Shown: in pieces, positions 25,784-33,881 of the stretch | Position numbering within the stretch: the first letter of the stretch is position 1 | Layout: every line of letters starts with the position of its first letter | NCBI GenBank assembly: GCA_902763615.1 | Contig: CACWSX010000004.1 | Coordinates: 40,524 to 104,523 of the forward strand | Origin: an uncultured Prevotellaceae bacterium | GTDB lineage: Bacteria > Bacteroidota > Bacteroidia > Bacteroidales > Bacteroidaceae | Reading direction: 5' to 3' | Length of the DNA: 64,000 nt | Made by a program: the position numbers and the translations under genes | The notes under the pieces: model-generated | Seen by the model: only the letters and a program-made list of their open reading frames with translations | Database searches by the model: none | What the model was told of the DNA's origin: nothing

Positions 25784-26869
25784 TTATTTGTAAAATGTTC
25801 GTTCAAAGGCCTGAAACTCGTCTTTCTTCAGTATACATCGTTTCCACCACGATTCGATGAACCCTAACCCGTATCCCATCAATTGGACGAAGGCCGCCGG
25901 GATAGAGAGCAGACCTACCCAGAGACTGCGGTTGCGGATGCTGGAGTCGATGAAGATGATGAGTGAATAGAAAAGGATTGGCAGCAGGGATAACACGCAC
26001 AACGCAAAACCTACACCTTGGTGCATGTTGTCGGTAGGACGGAGTCCGTAGGCATCCAGTATCTCACCTTCAATATATAAGGATGCTCCCCAAGCGAAGA
26101 TCAGCAGGAGGCCTATCACACCAAGTGTAAAGACGGTGGGTAATAGATGGACGAGTTTAAGGGTGCCCGGATGCCGTTTCATCAGATTGATACGGGCGAT
26201 ACCGCTGTTATACACCTGACGGAAGAACTTGCGGAAGTCCGTGCGACGCTTGTGCCAGACCCAGGCGTCGGGGAAAAGCTGTGGCCGATAGCCAGCCTCC
26301 ACGATACGGTAGGAGAAATCAATATCCTCGCCGAAGCGCATCTTTGTAAAGCCACCCAGTTCCAGATAGACATCACGCCGGATACCCATGTTGAAGGAAC
26401 GGGGATAGAACTTGTCGAGTTTGGCCTTTCCGCCTCGGATACCGCCTGTGGTAAAGAAGGACGTCATCGAATAGGAGATGGCCTTTTGCACAGGTGTGAA
26501 TGAGGGATGGGCTGCATCGGGGCCGCCAAAAGCAGCGAAGTCTGATGTTTGATGACTGATGGCTGAATCGACGGCAGCGAGATAACCCTGAGGCAAGACC
26601 ACATCCGAGTCGAGTACGATCAGCCATTCGCCATTGGCTCGTTCTGCACCGTAATTGCGGCTCTGACCCGGGCCGCTGTTCTCCTTGGCATAATAATGCA
26701 AAGCAAGGATGCCTGCGTACTTGTCGCAAACATCCTTGCAAGGTTTTACCGAACCATCCTCCACAATAATAACCTCGAAGTCCTTCAGTGTTTGATTAGA
26801 TAGGCTTTCGAGAAGTTCGTCCACTTCATCAGGACGATTGTATACGGGGACGATGATCGAGTATTTCAT
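25784..26869 (-). CDS. Family 2 glycosyltransferase with membrane tail
   Basis: GT-A fold glycosyltransferase. The N-terminal SIIVPVYNRPDEVDELLESL and the acidic motif LIVLDSDVVLP are characteristic of family GT2, using a nucleotide-sugar donor; FGEDIDFSYRI supplies the ED motif of the acceptor site. Residues about 235-340 hold three hydrophobic segments that probably anchor it in the inner membrane. The acceptor is unknown. The start codon lies directly after the efp stop with no gap. Confidence 0.87.
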   Translation of the reverse strand: MKYSIIVPVYNRPDEVDELLESLSNQTLKDFEVIIVEDGSVKPCKDVCDKYAGILALHYYAKENSGPGQSRNYGAERANGEWLIVLDSDVVLPQGYLAAVDSAISHQTSDFAAFGGPDAAHPSFTPVQKAISYSMTSFFTTGGIRGGKAKLDKFYPRSFNMGIRRDVYLELGGFTKMRFGEDIDFSYRIVEAGYRPQLFPDAWVWHKRRTDFRKFFRQVYNSGIARINLMKRHPGTLKLVHLLPTVFTLGVIGLLLIFAWGASLYIEGEILDAYGLRPTDNMHQGVGFALCVLSLLPILFYSLIIFIDSSIRNRSLWVGLLSIPAAFVQLMGYGLGFIESWWKRCILKKDEFQAFERTFYK

Positions 26870-27436
26870 TTACTCCTTCACGCGGTTCAGATAGCTGCCG
26901 TCGCGGGTGTCAACCTGAATCAGGTCGCCTTCGTTGATGAAGAGGGGCACGCGCACCTCAACGCCAGTTTCCAGAGTAGCGGGCTTCAGCGTGTTGGTAG
27001 CGGTATCACCCTTGATGCCGGGCTCAGAATGAACCACACGGAGGTTGGTCTTGACGGGCATTTCTGCATAGAGGATGGTACCATCGGTAGTGTCTGAAAC
27101 AACTTCCACGATATCACTCTCCTTCATATATTCATGACCGATTACGAGTTCGTTGTCGATGGGAATCTGCTCGAAAGTCTCCTGGTTCATGAAGATACGA
27201 CCGCTCTGGTCCTCATAGAGATACTGATAGGGACGACGCTCAATGACCACATCCTCGAGCTTCTCACCGATATTGAAACGGCGCTCCAGCACGCGACCGT
27301 CAGAAACGTTCTTCACCTTGATAATCATAATTGTGTTACCCTTACCTGGTTTGCGATGCTGGAAATCGATGCAAACCCAAATGCTACCGTCCATGCGAAT
27401 GGCGGTACCTTTTTTAATGTCTTGTGAATTAATCAT
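26870..27436 (-). CDS. efp: Translation elongation factor P
   Basis: EF-P relieves ribosome stalling at polyproline. All three domains are present in 188 residues. The tip loop of domain I reads HRKPGKGNT, with Lys in the position that is modified in some bacteria. The C-terminal GDLIQVDTRDGSYLNRVKE is the family ending. Divergent from rpmH. Confidence 0.96.
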   Translation of the reverse strand: MINSQDIKKGTAIRMDGSIWVCIDFQHRKPGKGNTIMIIKVKNVSDGRVLERRFNIGEKLEDVVIERRPYQYLYEDQSGRIFMNQETFEQIPIDNELVIGHEYMKESDIVEVVSDTTDGTILYAEMPVKTNLRVVHSEPGIKGDTATNTLKPATLETGVEVRVPLFINEGDLIQVDTRDGSYLNRVKE

Positions 27437-27473
27437 ATACCTAAAAATGTTACTTTTTTATCGTTTTCGGGTG

Positions 27474-27481
27474 CAAAGGTA
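27474..27481 (-). promoter_or_regulatory. -7 element of efp
   Basis: TACCTTTG on the minus strand, 37 bases before the efp start. A short ATGAATTATG-type direct repeat (27491-27515) occupies the place where a -33 element would be expected. Confidence 0.45.
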
Positions 27482-27531
27482 CGAAATAAATATGAATTAT
27501 GGATTATGAATTATGTTTTTTTCCTAAAAAA

Positions 27532-27563
27532 TTTGCGTAATTCAAAAGAAATGAGTACTTTTG
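27532..27563 (+). promoter_or_regulatory. Promoter of rpmH
   Basis: TTTG (27532-27535), 20 bases, TACTTTTG (27556-27563): full Bacteroidetes consensus, about 44 bases before the start codon. Confidence 0.75.
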
Positions 27564-27607
27564 CACCCCAAATCGTTGAAAAAGTAACAAATAAATAGTA
27601 AAAAGCA

Positions 27608-27763
27608 ATGAAGAGAACATTTCAGCCGCACAATCGCCGTCGCGTTAACAAGCACGGCTTCCGCGAGAGAATGGCCACCAAGAATGGTCGCCGCGTTTTG
27701 GCAGCACGTCGCGCCAAAGGTCGTAAGAAGTTAACGGTTTCTGATGAGAATCACGGAAAGTAA
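27608..27763 (+). CDS. rpmH: Large ribosomal subunit protein bL34
   Basis: A 51-residue frame reading [18 protein letters not shown] then [24 protein letters not shown], the full bL34 sequence, very basic. Part of the 50S subunit near the 23S 5' domain. It carries its own promoter and terminator. It is not next to dnaA, rnpA or yidC, as it is in many other bacteria. Confidence 0.96.
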   Translation: MKRTFQPHNRRRVNKHGFRERMATKNGRRVLAARRAKGRKKLTVSDENHGK

Positions 27764-27796
27764 TTTCCTTTTTCGCAGAAAAAGATGCTAAAATAG

Positions 27797-27838
27797 AAAG
27801 AAGTAGAGGTTAATCCTTACTTCTTTTTATTTTTTTTG
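27797..27838 (+). terminator. Rho-independent terminator of rpmH
   Basis: AAAGAAGTA (27797-27805) pairs with TACTTCTTT (27818-27826), extended by GAGG/CCTT pairing, and is followed by TTATTTTTTTT. Confidence 0.8.
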
Positions 27839-27847
27839 TGCTTTTGC

Positions 27848-27878
27848 TTTGGTTTTTCATTCGTTATTCGTATCTTTG
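27848..27878 (+). promoter_or_regulatory. Promoter of the PASTA-rluD-ddl operon
   Basis: TTTG (27848-27851), 19 bases, TATCTTTG (27871-27878). The -7 element ends five bases before the ATG at 27884, so the transcript is probably leaderless or has a leader of only a few bases. Confidence 0.7.
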
Positions 27879-27883
27879 CAGCC

Positions 27884-28573
27884 ATGAAGACAAAGGATTT
27901 CTTTGGTAAGTTTGTGAATGGCTATCTCCTTGGTAATCTCTTGGCGATGGCACTAGTCATAGGGGCATTGTGCTTGGGTGTCAAGTACGGGTTGGAATGG
28001 TATACCCATCATGGCGAGGGCATCAAGGTGCCTAAAATCGAGGGCATGTCGTTTACCAATGCAAGAACCCTGATATTGGAAGACAATCTGAATATCATGG
28101 TAGCCGACTCGGGCTATAACAAGAAACTGCCTGCCAATTGTATTTTGGCACAGAATCCCGGGCCTGGTACTATGGTAAAGGCTGGGCATACCATTTACGT
28201 GACGGTCAATTCTCCTTCATCGCCTTCTTTCGCTATTCCTGATTTGGTGGATAATAGCAGTTTCCGCGAGGCGGAAGCCAAATTGGCAGCAATGGGATTC
28301 AAGATGTTGCCGCCAAAACTGGTGGCTGGAGAGAAAGACTGGGTATATGGTATTTTATGTCGAGGCCGTCGTGTGTCTGCTGGCGATATGGTTTCAATTG
28401 ATTTGCCATTGACCTTGATGATTGGCAGTGGAGAATATGATTCCGACGAAATAGATCTGGATTATATTGAGCCCGAATATCGTCTGGGCGGAGAGGACGA
28501 AGCCGAACTGGGTAGCGGCAGCTATCAGGAAAAAGACGATTTAGAGGAAGTAAAAGAGGCTACGGGACAGTGA
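27884..28573 (+). CDS. PASTA domain membrane protein
   Basis: 229 residues from ATG 27884. One N-terminal membrane helix (LLAMALVIGALCLGVKYGL) is followed by PASTA-type repeats: VPKIEGMSFTNARTLI, FAIPDLVDNSSFREAEAKL and a third degenerate one, then an acidic tail. PASTA modules bind peptidoglycan fragments in penicillin-binding proteins and kinases; here there is no kinase or PBP part. Linkage to ddl supports a cell-wall connection. The upstream frame to 27836 is rejected because it would lie in the promoter. Confidence 0.83.
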   Translation: MKTKDFFGKFVNGYLLGNLLAMALVIGALCLGVKYGLEWYTHHGEGIKVPKIEGMSFTNARTLILEDNLNIMVADSGYNKKLPANCILAQNPGPGTMVKAGHTIYVTVNSPSSPSFAIPDLVDNSSFREAEAKLAAMGFKMLPPKLVAGEKDWVYGILCRGRRVSAGDMVSIDLPLTLMIGSGEYDSDEIDLDYIEPEYRLGGEDEAELGSGSYQEKDDLEEVKEATGQ

Positions 28574-29652
28574 ACGAGGTAATTGACGACATCGAACTTG
28601 ATGAAGCCGAACTGCTCGAAGTTGAAGAAGCGGCAGGTAACGGCGAAACGTTGTATGAGCACTTCCGTATCGAGGTGGATAAGGGTCAGGTGTCTGTTCG
28701 CATTGATAAGTTCCTGGCTGAACACCAGCCGCATTCCAGCCGAAATAGAATTCAGAAAGCGGCTGATGCCGGTTTCATTCATGTGAATGGAAATCCCGTA
28801 AAAAGTAATTATAAGGTACGCGCAGGCGATGTCATCACGCTGATGCTTGACCGCCCGCACTATGATACCACCATCGAGCCCGAGGATATTCCCTTGGAGG
28901 TGGTCTATGAGGATGACCAGCTGATGGTCATCAATAAGCCGGCGGGCATGGTCGTGCATCCGGGATGCGGTAACTTCCACGGCACACTCGTCAATGCCAT
29001 TGCCTGGCATCTGAAAGACCTGGAAACCTACGACCCGAACGACCCGGAGGTGGGACTCGTACATCGCATCGACAAGGATACCAGCGGCCTGCTGGTAATC
29101 GCCAAGACCCCCGATGCCAAGACCTCGTTGGGCAAACAGTTTTTCAACAAGACCACACACCGCAGCTACAATGCTTTGGTATGGGGTAACTTTGTGGAAG
29201 ACGAGGGGAGAATAGAGGGCAACATTGGGCGTGACCCGAAGGATCGGCTGCGGATGGAGGTCTTTCCTCCTGATTCAGAGATTGGCAAGCCGGCTGTGAC
29301 GCATTACCAGGTGATGGAACGCTATGGTTATGTGACACTTGTGGAGTGTATCCTTGAAACGGGCCGTACCCATCAGATCCGTGCCCACATGAAACATATC
29401 GGACATCCCTTGTTCTGCGATGAACGCTATGGCGGGTGTGAAATCCGACGCGGGGAGCGCACAGCCAGCTATAAGGCCTATATCCAGAACTGCTTCAAGC
29501 TCTGTCCGCGACAGGTGTTGCACGCCAGGACCCTGGGATTCGTACACCCCACGACAGGGCAGCAGATGGACTTCACCTCTGAGTGGCCTGAGGATATGGC
29601 TGCCCTCATCGATAAATGGAGAAAATATACAAATAGCAAAATAGAACAATGA
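28570..29652 (+). CDS. RluD-type 23S rRNA pseudouridine synthase
   Basis: Converts specific uridines of rRNA to pseudouridine. An S4 RNA-binding domain (VRIDKFLAEH...AGFIHVNGNPVKSNYKVRAGD, residues about 40-95) precedes the RluA/RluD catalytic domain with HRIDKDTSGLLVIAKT, whose Asp is the nucleophile. The 360 residues match RluD. The start is a GTG at 28570 overlapping the PASTA stop TGA, and its stop overlaps ddl as ATGA, so translation is coupled. Which uridines are modified cannot be told. Confidence 0.9.
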   Translation: MNEVIDDIELDEAELLEVEEAAGNGETLYEHFRIEVDKGQVSVRIDKFLAEHQPHSSRNRIQKAADAGFIHVNGNPVKSNYKVRAGDVITLMLDRPHYDTTIEPEDIPLEVVYEDDQLMVINKPAGMVVHPGCGNFHGTLVNAIAWHLKDLETYDPNDPEVGLVHRIDKDTSGLLVIAKTPDAKTSLGKQFFNKTTHRSYNALVWGNFVEDEGRIEGNIGRDPKDRLRMEVFPPDSEIGKPAVTHYQVMERYGYVTLVECILETGRTHQIRAHMKHIGHPLFCDERYGGCEIRRGERTASYKAYIQNCFKLCPRQVLHARTLGFVHPTTGQQMDFTSEWPEDMAALIDKWRKYTNSKIEQ

Positions 29653-30635
29653 ACAAAAAAAACATTGCCATCGTATGTGGTGGCGACTCATCGGAACACG
29701 ATGTATCCCTGCGCTCGGCTCAGGGCCTTTACTCCTTCTTTGACAAGGAGCGCTACAATGTCTATATCGTTGATATCAAGGCGACGGACTGGCATGTGGA
29801 GCTGTCGGATGCTACAACGGCCAAAATCGACCTCAATGACTTCTCGTTCATTGAGAACGGGCAGAAACGCCATTTCGATTATGCTTATATCACAATTCAC
29901 GGGACACCAGGCGAGAATGGTAAGCTGCAGGGCTATTTCGACCTGATCGGTATGCCTTATTCCACTAGTAGCCTGCTGGTCGAGGCGCTGACCTTCGACA
30001 AGTTCGTGCTGAACAATTATTTGCGTGGCTTTGGCGTGAGCGTGGCCGACTCGTTGTTGATTCGCAAGGGGTACGAGGAACTGGTAAGTGATGATGAGAT
30101 TGAGGAGCGCATCGGCATGCCATGCTTTGTCAAGCCTGCTGCCGACGGTAGTAGTTTTGGCGTGTCGAAGGTGAAGTGTAAGGACCAGTTGGCACCTGCC
30201 ATCCGTAAGGCTATCATGGAGAGTCCTGAGGTCATGGTAGAGTCGCTGCTCGAAGGAACGGAGATCACGCAAGGTATCTATAAGACCCGTGAGAAAACCG
30301 TTATATTCCCTATTACCGAGGTGGTGACATCGAATGAGTTCTTCGACTACGATGCCAAGTACAACGGTCAGGTGCAGGAGATTACGCCTGCCCGAATCGC
30401 CCCTGAGGTAGCTGAGCGCGTGTCGAAGATCACCTCGCATATCTACGACATTCTCCATTGCAACGGCATCATCCGCATCGACTATATTGTGTCGAAGGAG
30501 GGTAAGGTTTCGATGCTCGAAGTGAATACTACGCCTGGCATGACGGCTACCAGTTTCATCCCCCAACAGGTGGCTGCTGCTGGTCTGAAAATGGCAGATG
30601 TACTTTCCGAAATTGTCGAAAACCAGATAGGCTGA
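29649..30635 (+). CDS. ddl: D-alanine--D-alanine ligase
   Basis: ATP-grasp enzyme making the D-Ala-D-Ala dipeptide of peptidoglycan. Family motifs: CGGDSSEHDVSL at the start, HGTPGENGKLQGYFDL, CFVKPAADGSSFGVSKV (ATP lid) and EVNTTPGMTATSFIP near the C-terminus. 328 residues, normal. Start overlaps the rluD stop (ATGA); its stop overlaps the next start (TGATG). Confidence 0.95.
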   Translation: MNKKNIAIVCGGDSSEHDVSLRSAQGLYSFFDKERYNVYIVDIKATDWHVELSDATTAKIDLNDFSFIENGQKRHFDYAYITIHGTPGENGKLQGYFDLIGMPYSTSSLLVEALTFDKFVLNNYLRGFGVSVADSLLIRKGYEELVSDDEIEERIGMPCFVKPAADGSSFGVSKVKCKDQLAPAIRKAIMESPEVMVESLLEGTEITQGIYKTREKTVIFPITEVVTSNEFFDYDAKYNGQVQEITPARIAPEVAERVSKITSHIYDILHCNGIIRIDYIVSKEGKVSMLEVNTTPGMTATSFIPQQVAAAGLKMADVLSEIVENQIG

Positions 30636-31780
30636 TGAGAATACCAGAGGAGTTCAGTGAGATCCGCCCCTACGAGGCAGAGGAAATGCAGCAGGCGTTC
30701 GAAGACCTTTTGAACGACCGCCAGTTCAATGTCGTGATGAAAGGCTTCGCCCCCTGGCTGCCCAAATCTGTCAGAAACGGGATGTTGCGTCTGGCCTTCA
30801 AAGGTGTCAAAACACCGCTCGACTTCCAGAAGCGTTTCATGAAGCCTGTTGTCAACTACATTATCCGTAAGCATACCGATGGCTGTAGGTTTGATGATGC
30901 ACAGATTGCTGCTTGCGACAAACGTGAGAGATATACGTTCATCTCCAACCATCGTGATATCGTACTCGATTCTGCCTTCCTCGATGTGAAACTTGTAGAA
31001 GCAGGTTATCCCACAACAGTAGAGATTGGTATTGGCGATAACCTGCTAATATATCCTTGGATCAAACGTCTCGTCCGCATGAATAAGGCTTTCACGGTAC
31101 GTCGAGGTCTCTCGCTCCGTGAAACTCTTACTGCCTCGCAACTCATGAGTCGTTATATCCATTACGCTGTTACCCAGAAGAAGGAGAATATCTGGATTGC
31201 CCAACGGGAGGGTAGGGCGAAGGATTCCAACGACCGGACTCAGGATGCCGTGCTGAAGATGCTGGCGATGGGTGGTGATCTCAAAGAACTGAACATTGTG
31301 CCGCTCACCATCAGCTACGAATATGATCCCTGTGACTATCTTAAGGCACAGGAGTTCCAGCAGAAGCGCGACAACCCCGCCTTCAAGAAATCCCGTCAGG
31401 ACGACCTCGACAACATGAAGACGGGCATCTTCGGCTACAAGGGGCGTGTGGTGTATCGTACCGCAGCCCCCATTAATACATGGATCGATGAACTGAAAGA
31501 CCTTCCCAAGACCGATTACTATAAGGTCGTCGCCGAGCGGATGGACCATGAGATACACCGTGGCTATGAACTCTTCCCCTGTAACTACATCGCCCTCGAT
31601 GAGCTTCAGGGCAATCAGACAAACAGCAGCCATTATACCGCTGCTGACAAACAGCGCTTCGAGGCCTATCTCTCTGGCCAGCTTGCCAAGATTACCCTCG
31701 ATAATAAGGATGAGGCCTTCCTTCGCGAGCGCATCCTTACCATGTATGCCAACCCGCTGATCAACTTCAACGCACAATAA
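30635..31780 (+). CDS. PlsC-like glycerolipid acyltransferase
   Basis: 381 residues. An acyltransferase HX4D motif is visible as NHRDIVLD, with later blocks IAQREGRAKDSND and IVPLTISYEYDPCD that fit the glycerophosphate acyltransferase family; the enzyme probably transfers acyl groups to a lysophospholipid or similar acceptor. No long membrane helix is evident. Last gene of the overlapping operon with ddl. A 343-base non-coding gap follows, without a convincing terminator. Confidence 0.8.
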   Translation: MRIPEEFSEIRPYEAEEMQQAFEDLLNDRQFNVVMKGFAPWLPKSVRNGMLRLAFKGVKTPLDFQKRFMKPVVNYIIRKHTDGCRFDDAQIAACDKRERYTFISNHRDIVLDSAFLDVKLVEAGYPTTVEIGIGDNLLIYPWIKRLVRMNKAFTVRRGLSLRETLTASQLMSRYIHYAVTQKKENIWIAQREGRAKDSNDRTQDAVLKMLAMGGDLKELNIVPLTISYEYDPCDYLKAQEFQQKRDNPAFKKSRQDDLDNMKTGIFGYKGRVVYRTAAPINTWIDELKDLPKTDYYKVVAERMDHEIHRGYELFPCNYIALDELQGNQTNSSHYTAADKQRFEAYLSGQLAKITLDNKDEAFLRERILTMYANPLINFNAQ

Positions 31781-31892
31781 GTATAATTGCAGTTCAGAAT
31801 TTTTCTTTAAAAGACAACAAAAAGGGCCTTAACTGGTTTAGTTTTTTCCTTTTAACAACTTTTAAAAATAACTTTTTCTGAAACAAATTTTA

Positions 31893-32046
31893 TAGGTAAG
31901 TAAAAAATATTTTTCAGTTAAGTGTTTTTGGATTTTTAGTTAAGAGAATTTAATTTTCTAGTTAAGTGTTTTTTTCTTACGTGTTGAGGTTTGCGGTGTT
32001 GGGTGTTAAGAGTTTTTGCCTTTTCAGTTAAGTGATTTTTTAGTGA
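31893..32046 (+). promoter_or_regulatory. Seven-unit 22-bp phased regulator-site array
   Basis: Seven elements start at 31893, 31915, 31937, 31959, 31981, 32003 and 32025, exactly 22 bases apart. Their first eight bases are TAGGTAAG, CAGTTAAG, TAGTTAAG, TAGTTAAG, GTGTTGAG, GTGTTAAG and CAGTTAAG, most followed by T-rich spacers. An inverted CTTAACTG sits at 31828-31835. The core and period (about 9 bases plus a 12-13 base spacer) resemble the direct repeats bound by LytTR response regulators such as AgrA, whose consensus is of the ACAGTTAAG kind. The array ends 40 bases before the -7 element of the GH5 gene, a position suitable for activation. Phased T tracts also predict bent DNA. No LytTR gene is in this window. 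Confidence 0.6.
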
Positions 32047-32063
32047 AAAAACAATATATTGTG

Positions 32064-32093
32064 CTTGTGTTTGAAAGATTATGTGTAAATTTG
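32064..32093 (+). promoter_or_regulatory. Promoter of the GH5 gene
   Basis: TAAATTTG at 32086-32093 is a good -7 element; the -33 is weak (CTTG at 32064-32067, 18-base spacer), which would fit a promoter needing an activator bound at the upstream array. Confidence 0.5.
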
Positions 32094-32123
32094 CACTGTA
32101 AAGTATTTAAATGAGAGCATGAT

Positions 32124-33881
32124 ATGAAAAGATTATTAACTGTATTAACGGGCCTGCTTCTTATGGGGACTTTCCAAGCAGAGGCCGCTGATTTCGAGAC
32201 GGCCAGTGAGGCTGTTAAAAATATGGGCCTGGGATGGAATATGGGCAATACCCTTGAAGCCAACAACCAATCGGTGACAGACGTGACGAATCCCGCCTAT
32301 TGGGGGCAGCAGGGACTCGACTCGGAATCCTGCTGGGGACAGTCTGTTACAAAGCCCGAGTTGTTGAAGATGATGAAGGATGCCGGTTTTGGTGCTATCC
32401 GTGTGCCTGTTACCTGGTATAACCACATGGATGTCACTGGCAAAGTGGATGCTGCCTGGATGGCACGTGTGCATGAGGTCGTCGACTATGTGATCAACCA
32501 AGGCTTGTATTGTATCATCAATGTGCATCATGATACGGGTGCTGACAGTCAAGACGGAAAGTTCAAGTCGTGGCTCAAGGCTGACGAAGCTAACTACGCG
32601 CAGAACAAGGACCGCTACGAGAATCTCTGGAGACAGATTGCCGAGGAGTTCAAGGACTATGGTCAGTTGCTGCTTTTCGAGAGCTATAACGAGATGCTCG
32701 ACAAACTCAACTCTTGGTGCTTTGCGTCGTTTGCCTCATCGGGCAAGTATGATGCATCAGTCGCGGCTTCTGCCTATCAAGCCATCAACAGCTATGCGCA
32801 GAGCTTCGTGTCGACAGTGAGAGCCACAGGCGGCAATAATGTCCAGCGTAATCTGATTGTCAATACCTATGGCAGTTGCAGTGGCGGCGGGGATTGGAAT
32901 CAGCATCTGAAAGATCCGCTGAAAGAAATGAAATACCCTGATGATCCAGCAGGTAAAGGGCGTATCATTTTCCAAGTGCATTCTTATCCTTCGTTGGTTA
33001 ATACCGATAGTAAGGGTAACATCACTGGCAATCGTGATTTCGGCAGCATCACGAGAGAGATCGATGATATGATCAAGGCTTGGAATGAGCATCTTGTCAG
33101 CAAGGGGGCTCCGGTCATCCTCGGCGAATGGGGTACGAGCAATGTTGATAAGGATGTGACAGACTATGATGCGCGTCGTGAACTGATGTTCCAGTTCTGT
33201 GAGTATCTCGTGCAGAAATGTAAGGCAAGTGATATCGGCACATTTTATTGGATGGGTCTCACTGACGGTATTGCCCGCTTCTTCCCGGCTTTCTCACAGC
33301 CTGACCTTGCCAAGACTATCCTTCAGGCCTATCACGGCAGCAGTTTCAACCCTGTGCTGCCAGAGTCAAAAGATTACAGCATCTCATGTACGGTAGATTT
33401 TACCAAGCAATGGGGTGAATTGTATCTTTATAATGGCAGTAGTTTTAAATCGTCTGATAATAGCAATATCACTCTGGAACTTGAGAACGCGCCTGCATCT
33501 GGATTGTTCCAGTGGAAAGTCTATTGCTCAAAATATAGTAATGGTTTTACCAGAGATATTACTGATGCCACAAGTACCTTGGCCTTCACGGCTCAGATGG
33601 GTACTATCACACGCATTACCTTGCAGTGTAAGGGTAATAGTGGCCAAGTGAGAGTGAAGCGTGTGATACTCAAGAAGAAAAATAGTGACGATGAGGTGCT
33701 TTTAACGCCCAGTGTGGCATGGAATTGTAATATGAGTGACATCACCGTTATCACAGGTATCAATAGTGTGAAGCAGGATGTGCCAGCTGACGGTAGGATC
33801 TACGACCTCTTAGGCCGCCGGTTAAACCAGCAGCCTAAGAAAGGTATTTATATCATGAATGGAAAGAAGGTGGCCTATTGA
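32124..33881 (+). CDS. GH5 endo-glucanase/mannanase with sorting tail
   Basis: 585 residues. Signal peptide (cleavage near QAEA, residue 21), no lipobox. GH5 barrel at about 25-410 with the catalytic pair Glu190 in FESYNE and Glu335 in VILGEWGTS; other GH5 marks are GWNMGNTLEA and GAIRVPVTWYNH. A beta-rich module (about 415-545) follows and then a tail, IYDLLGRRLNQQPKKGIYIMNGKKVAY, resembling the Prevotella C-terminal sorting signal of the type IX secretion system, so the enzyme is probably released or surface-bound by that route. Substrate is beta-1,4-glucan or glucomannan; the adjoining GH26 favours mannan. The 3' end overlaps the convergent GH26 gene by seven bases. Confidence 0.9.
   Translation: MKRLLTVLTGLLLMGTFQAEAADFETASEAVKNMGLGWNMGNTLEANNQSVTDVTNPAYWGQQGLDSESCWGQSVTKPELLKMMKDAGFGAIRVPVTWYNHMDVTGKVDAAWMARVHEVVDYVINQGLYCIINVHHDTGADSQDGKFKSWLKADEANYAQNKDRYENLWRQIAEEFKDYGQLLLFESYNEMLDKLNSWCFASFASSGKYDASVAASAYQAINSYAQSFVSTVRATGGNNVQRNLIVNTYGSCSGGGDWNQHLKDPLKEMKYPDDPAGKGRIIFQVHSYPSLVNTDSKGNITGNRDFGSITREIDDMIKAWNEHLVSKGAPVILGEWGTSNVDKDVTDYDARRELMFQFCEYLVQKCKASDIGTFYWMGLTDGIARFFPAFSQPDLAKTILQAYHGSSFNPVLPESKDYSISCTVDFTKQWGELYLYNGSSFKSSDNSNITLELENAPASGLFQWKVYCSKYSNGFTRDITDATSTLAFTAQMGTITRITLQCKGNSGQVRVKRVILKKKNSDDEVLLTPSVAWNCNMSDITVITGINSVKQDVPADGRIYDLLGRRLNQQPKKGIYIMNGKKVAY

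Noticed and set aside
27491-27515. ATGAATTATG direct repeats before rpmH/efp
   Set aside because: A/T-rich short repetition common between Bacteroidetes genes; not enough for a functional claim. The same holds for the AATTCTCT repeats at 37091-37113.
31893-32046. Regular 22-bp repeats as a CRISPR array
   Set aside because: The repeated words are only about 9 bases with variable T-rich remainders, the period is far too short for CRISPR and there are no cas genes.
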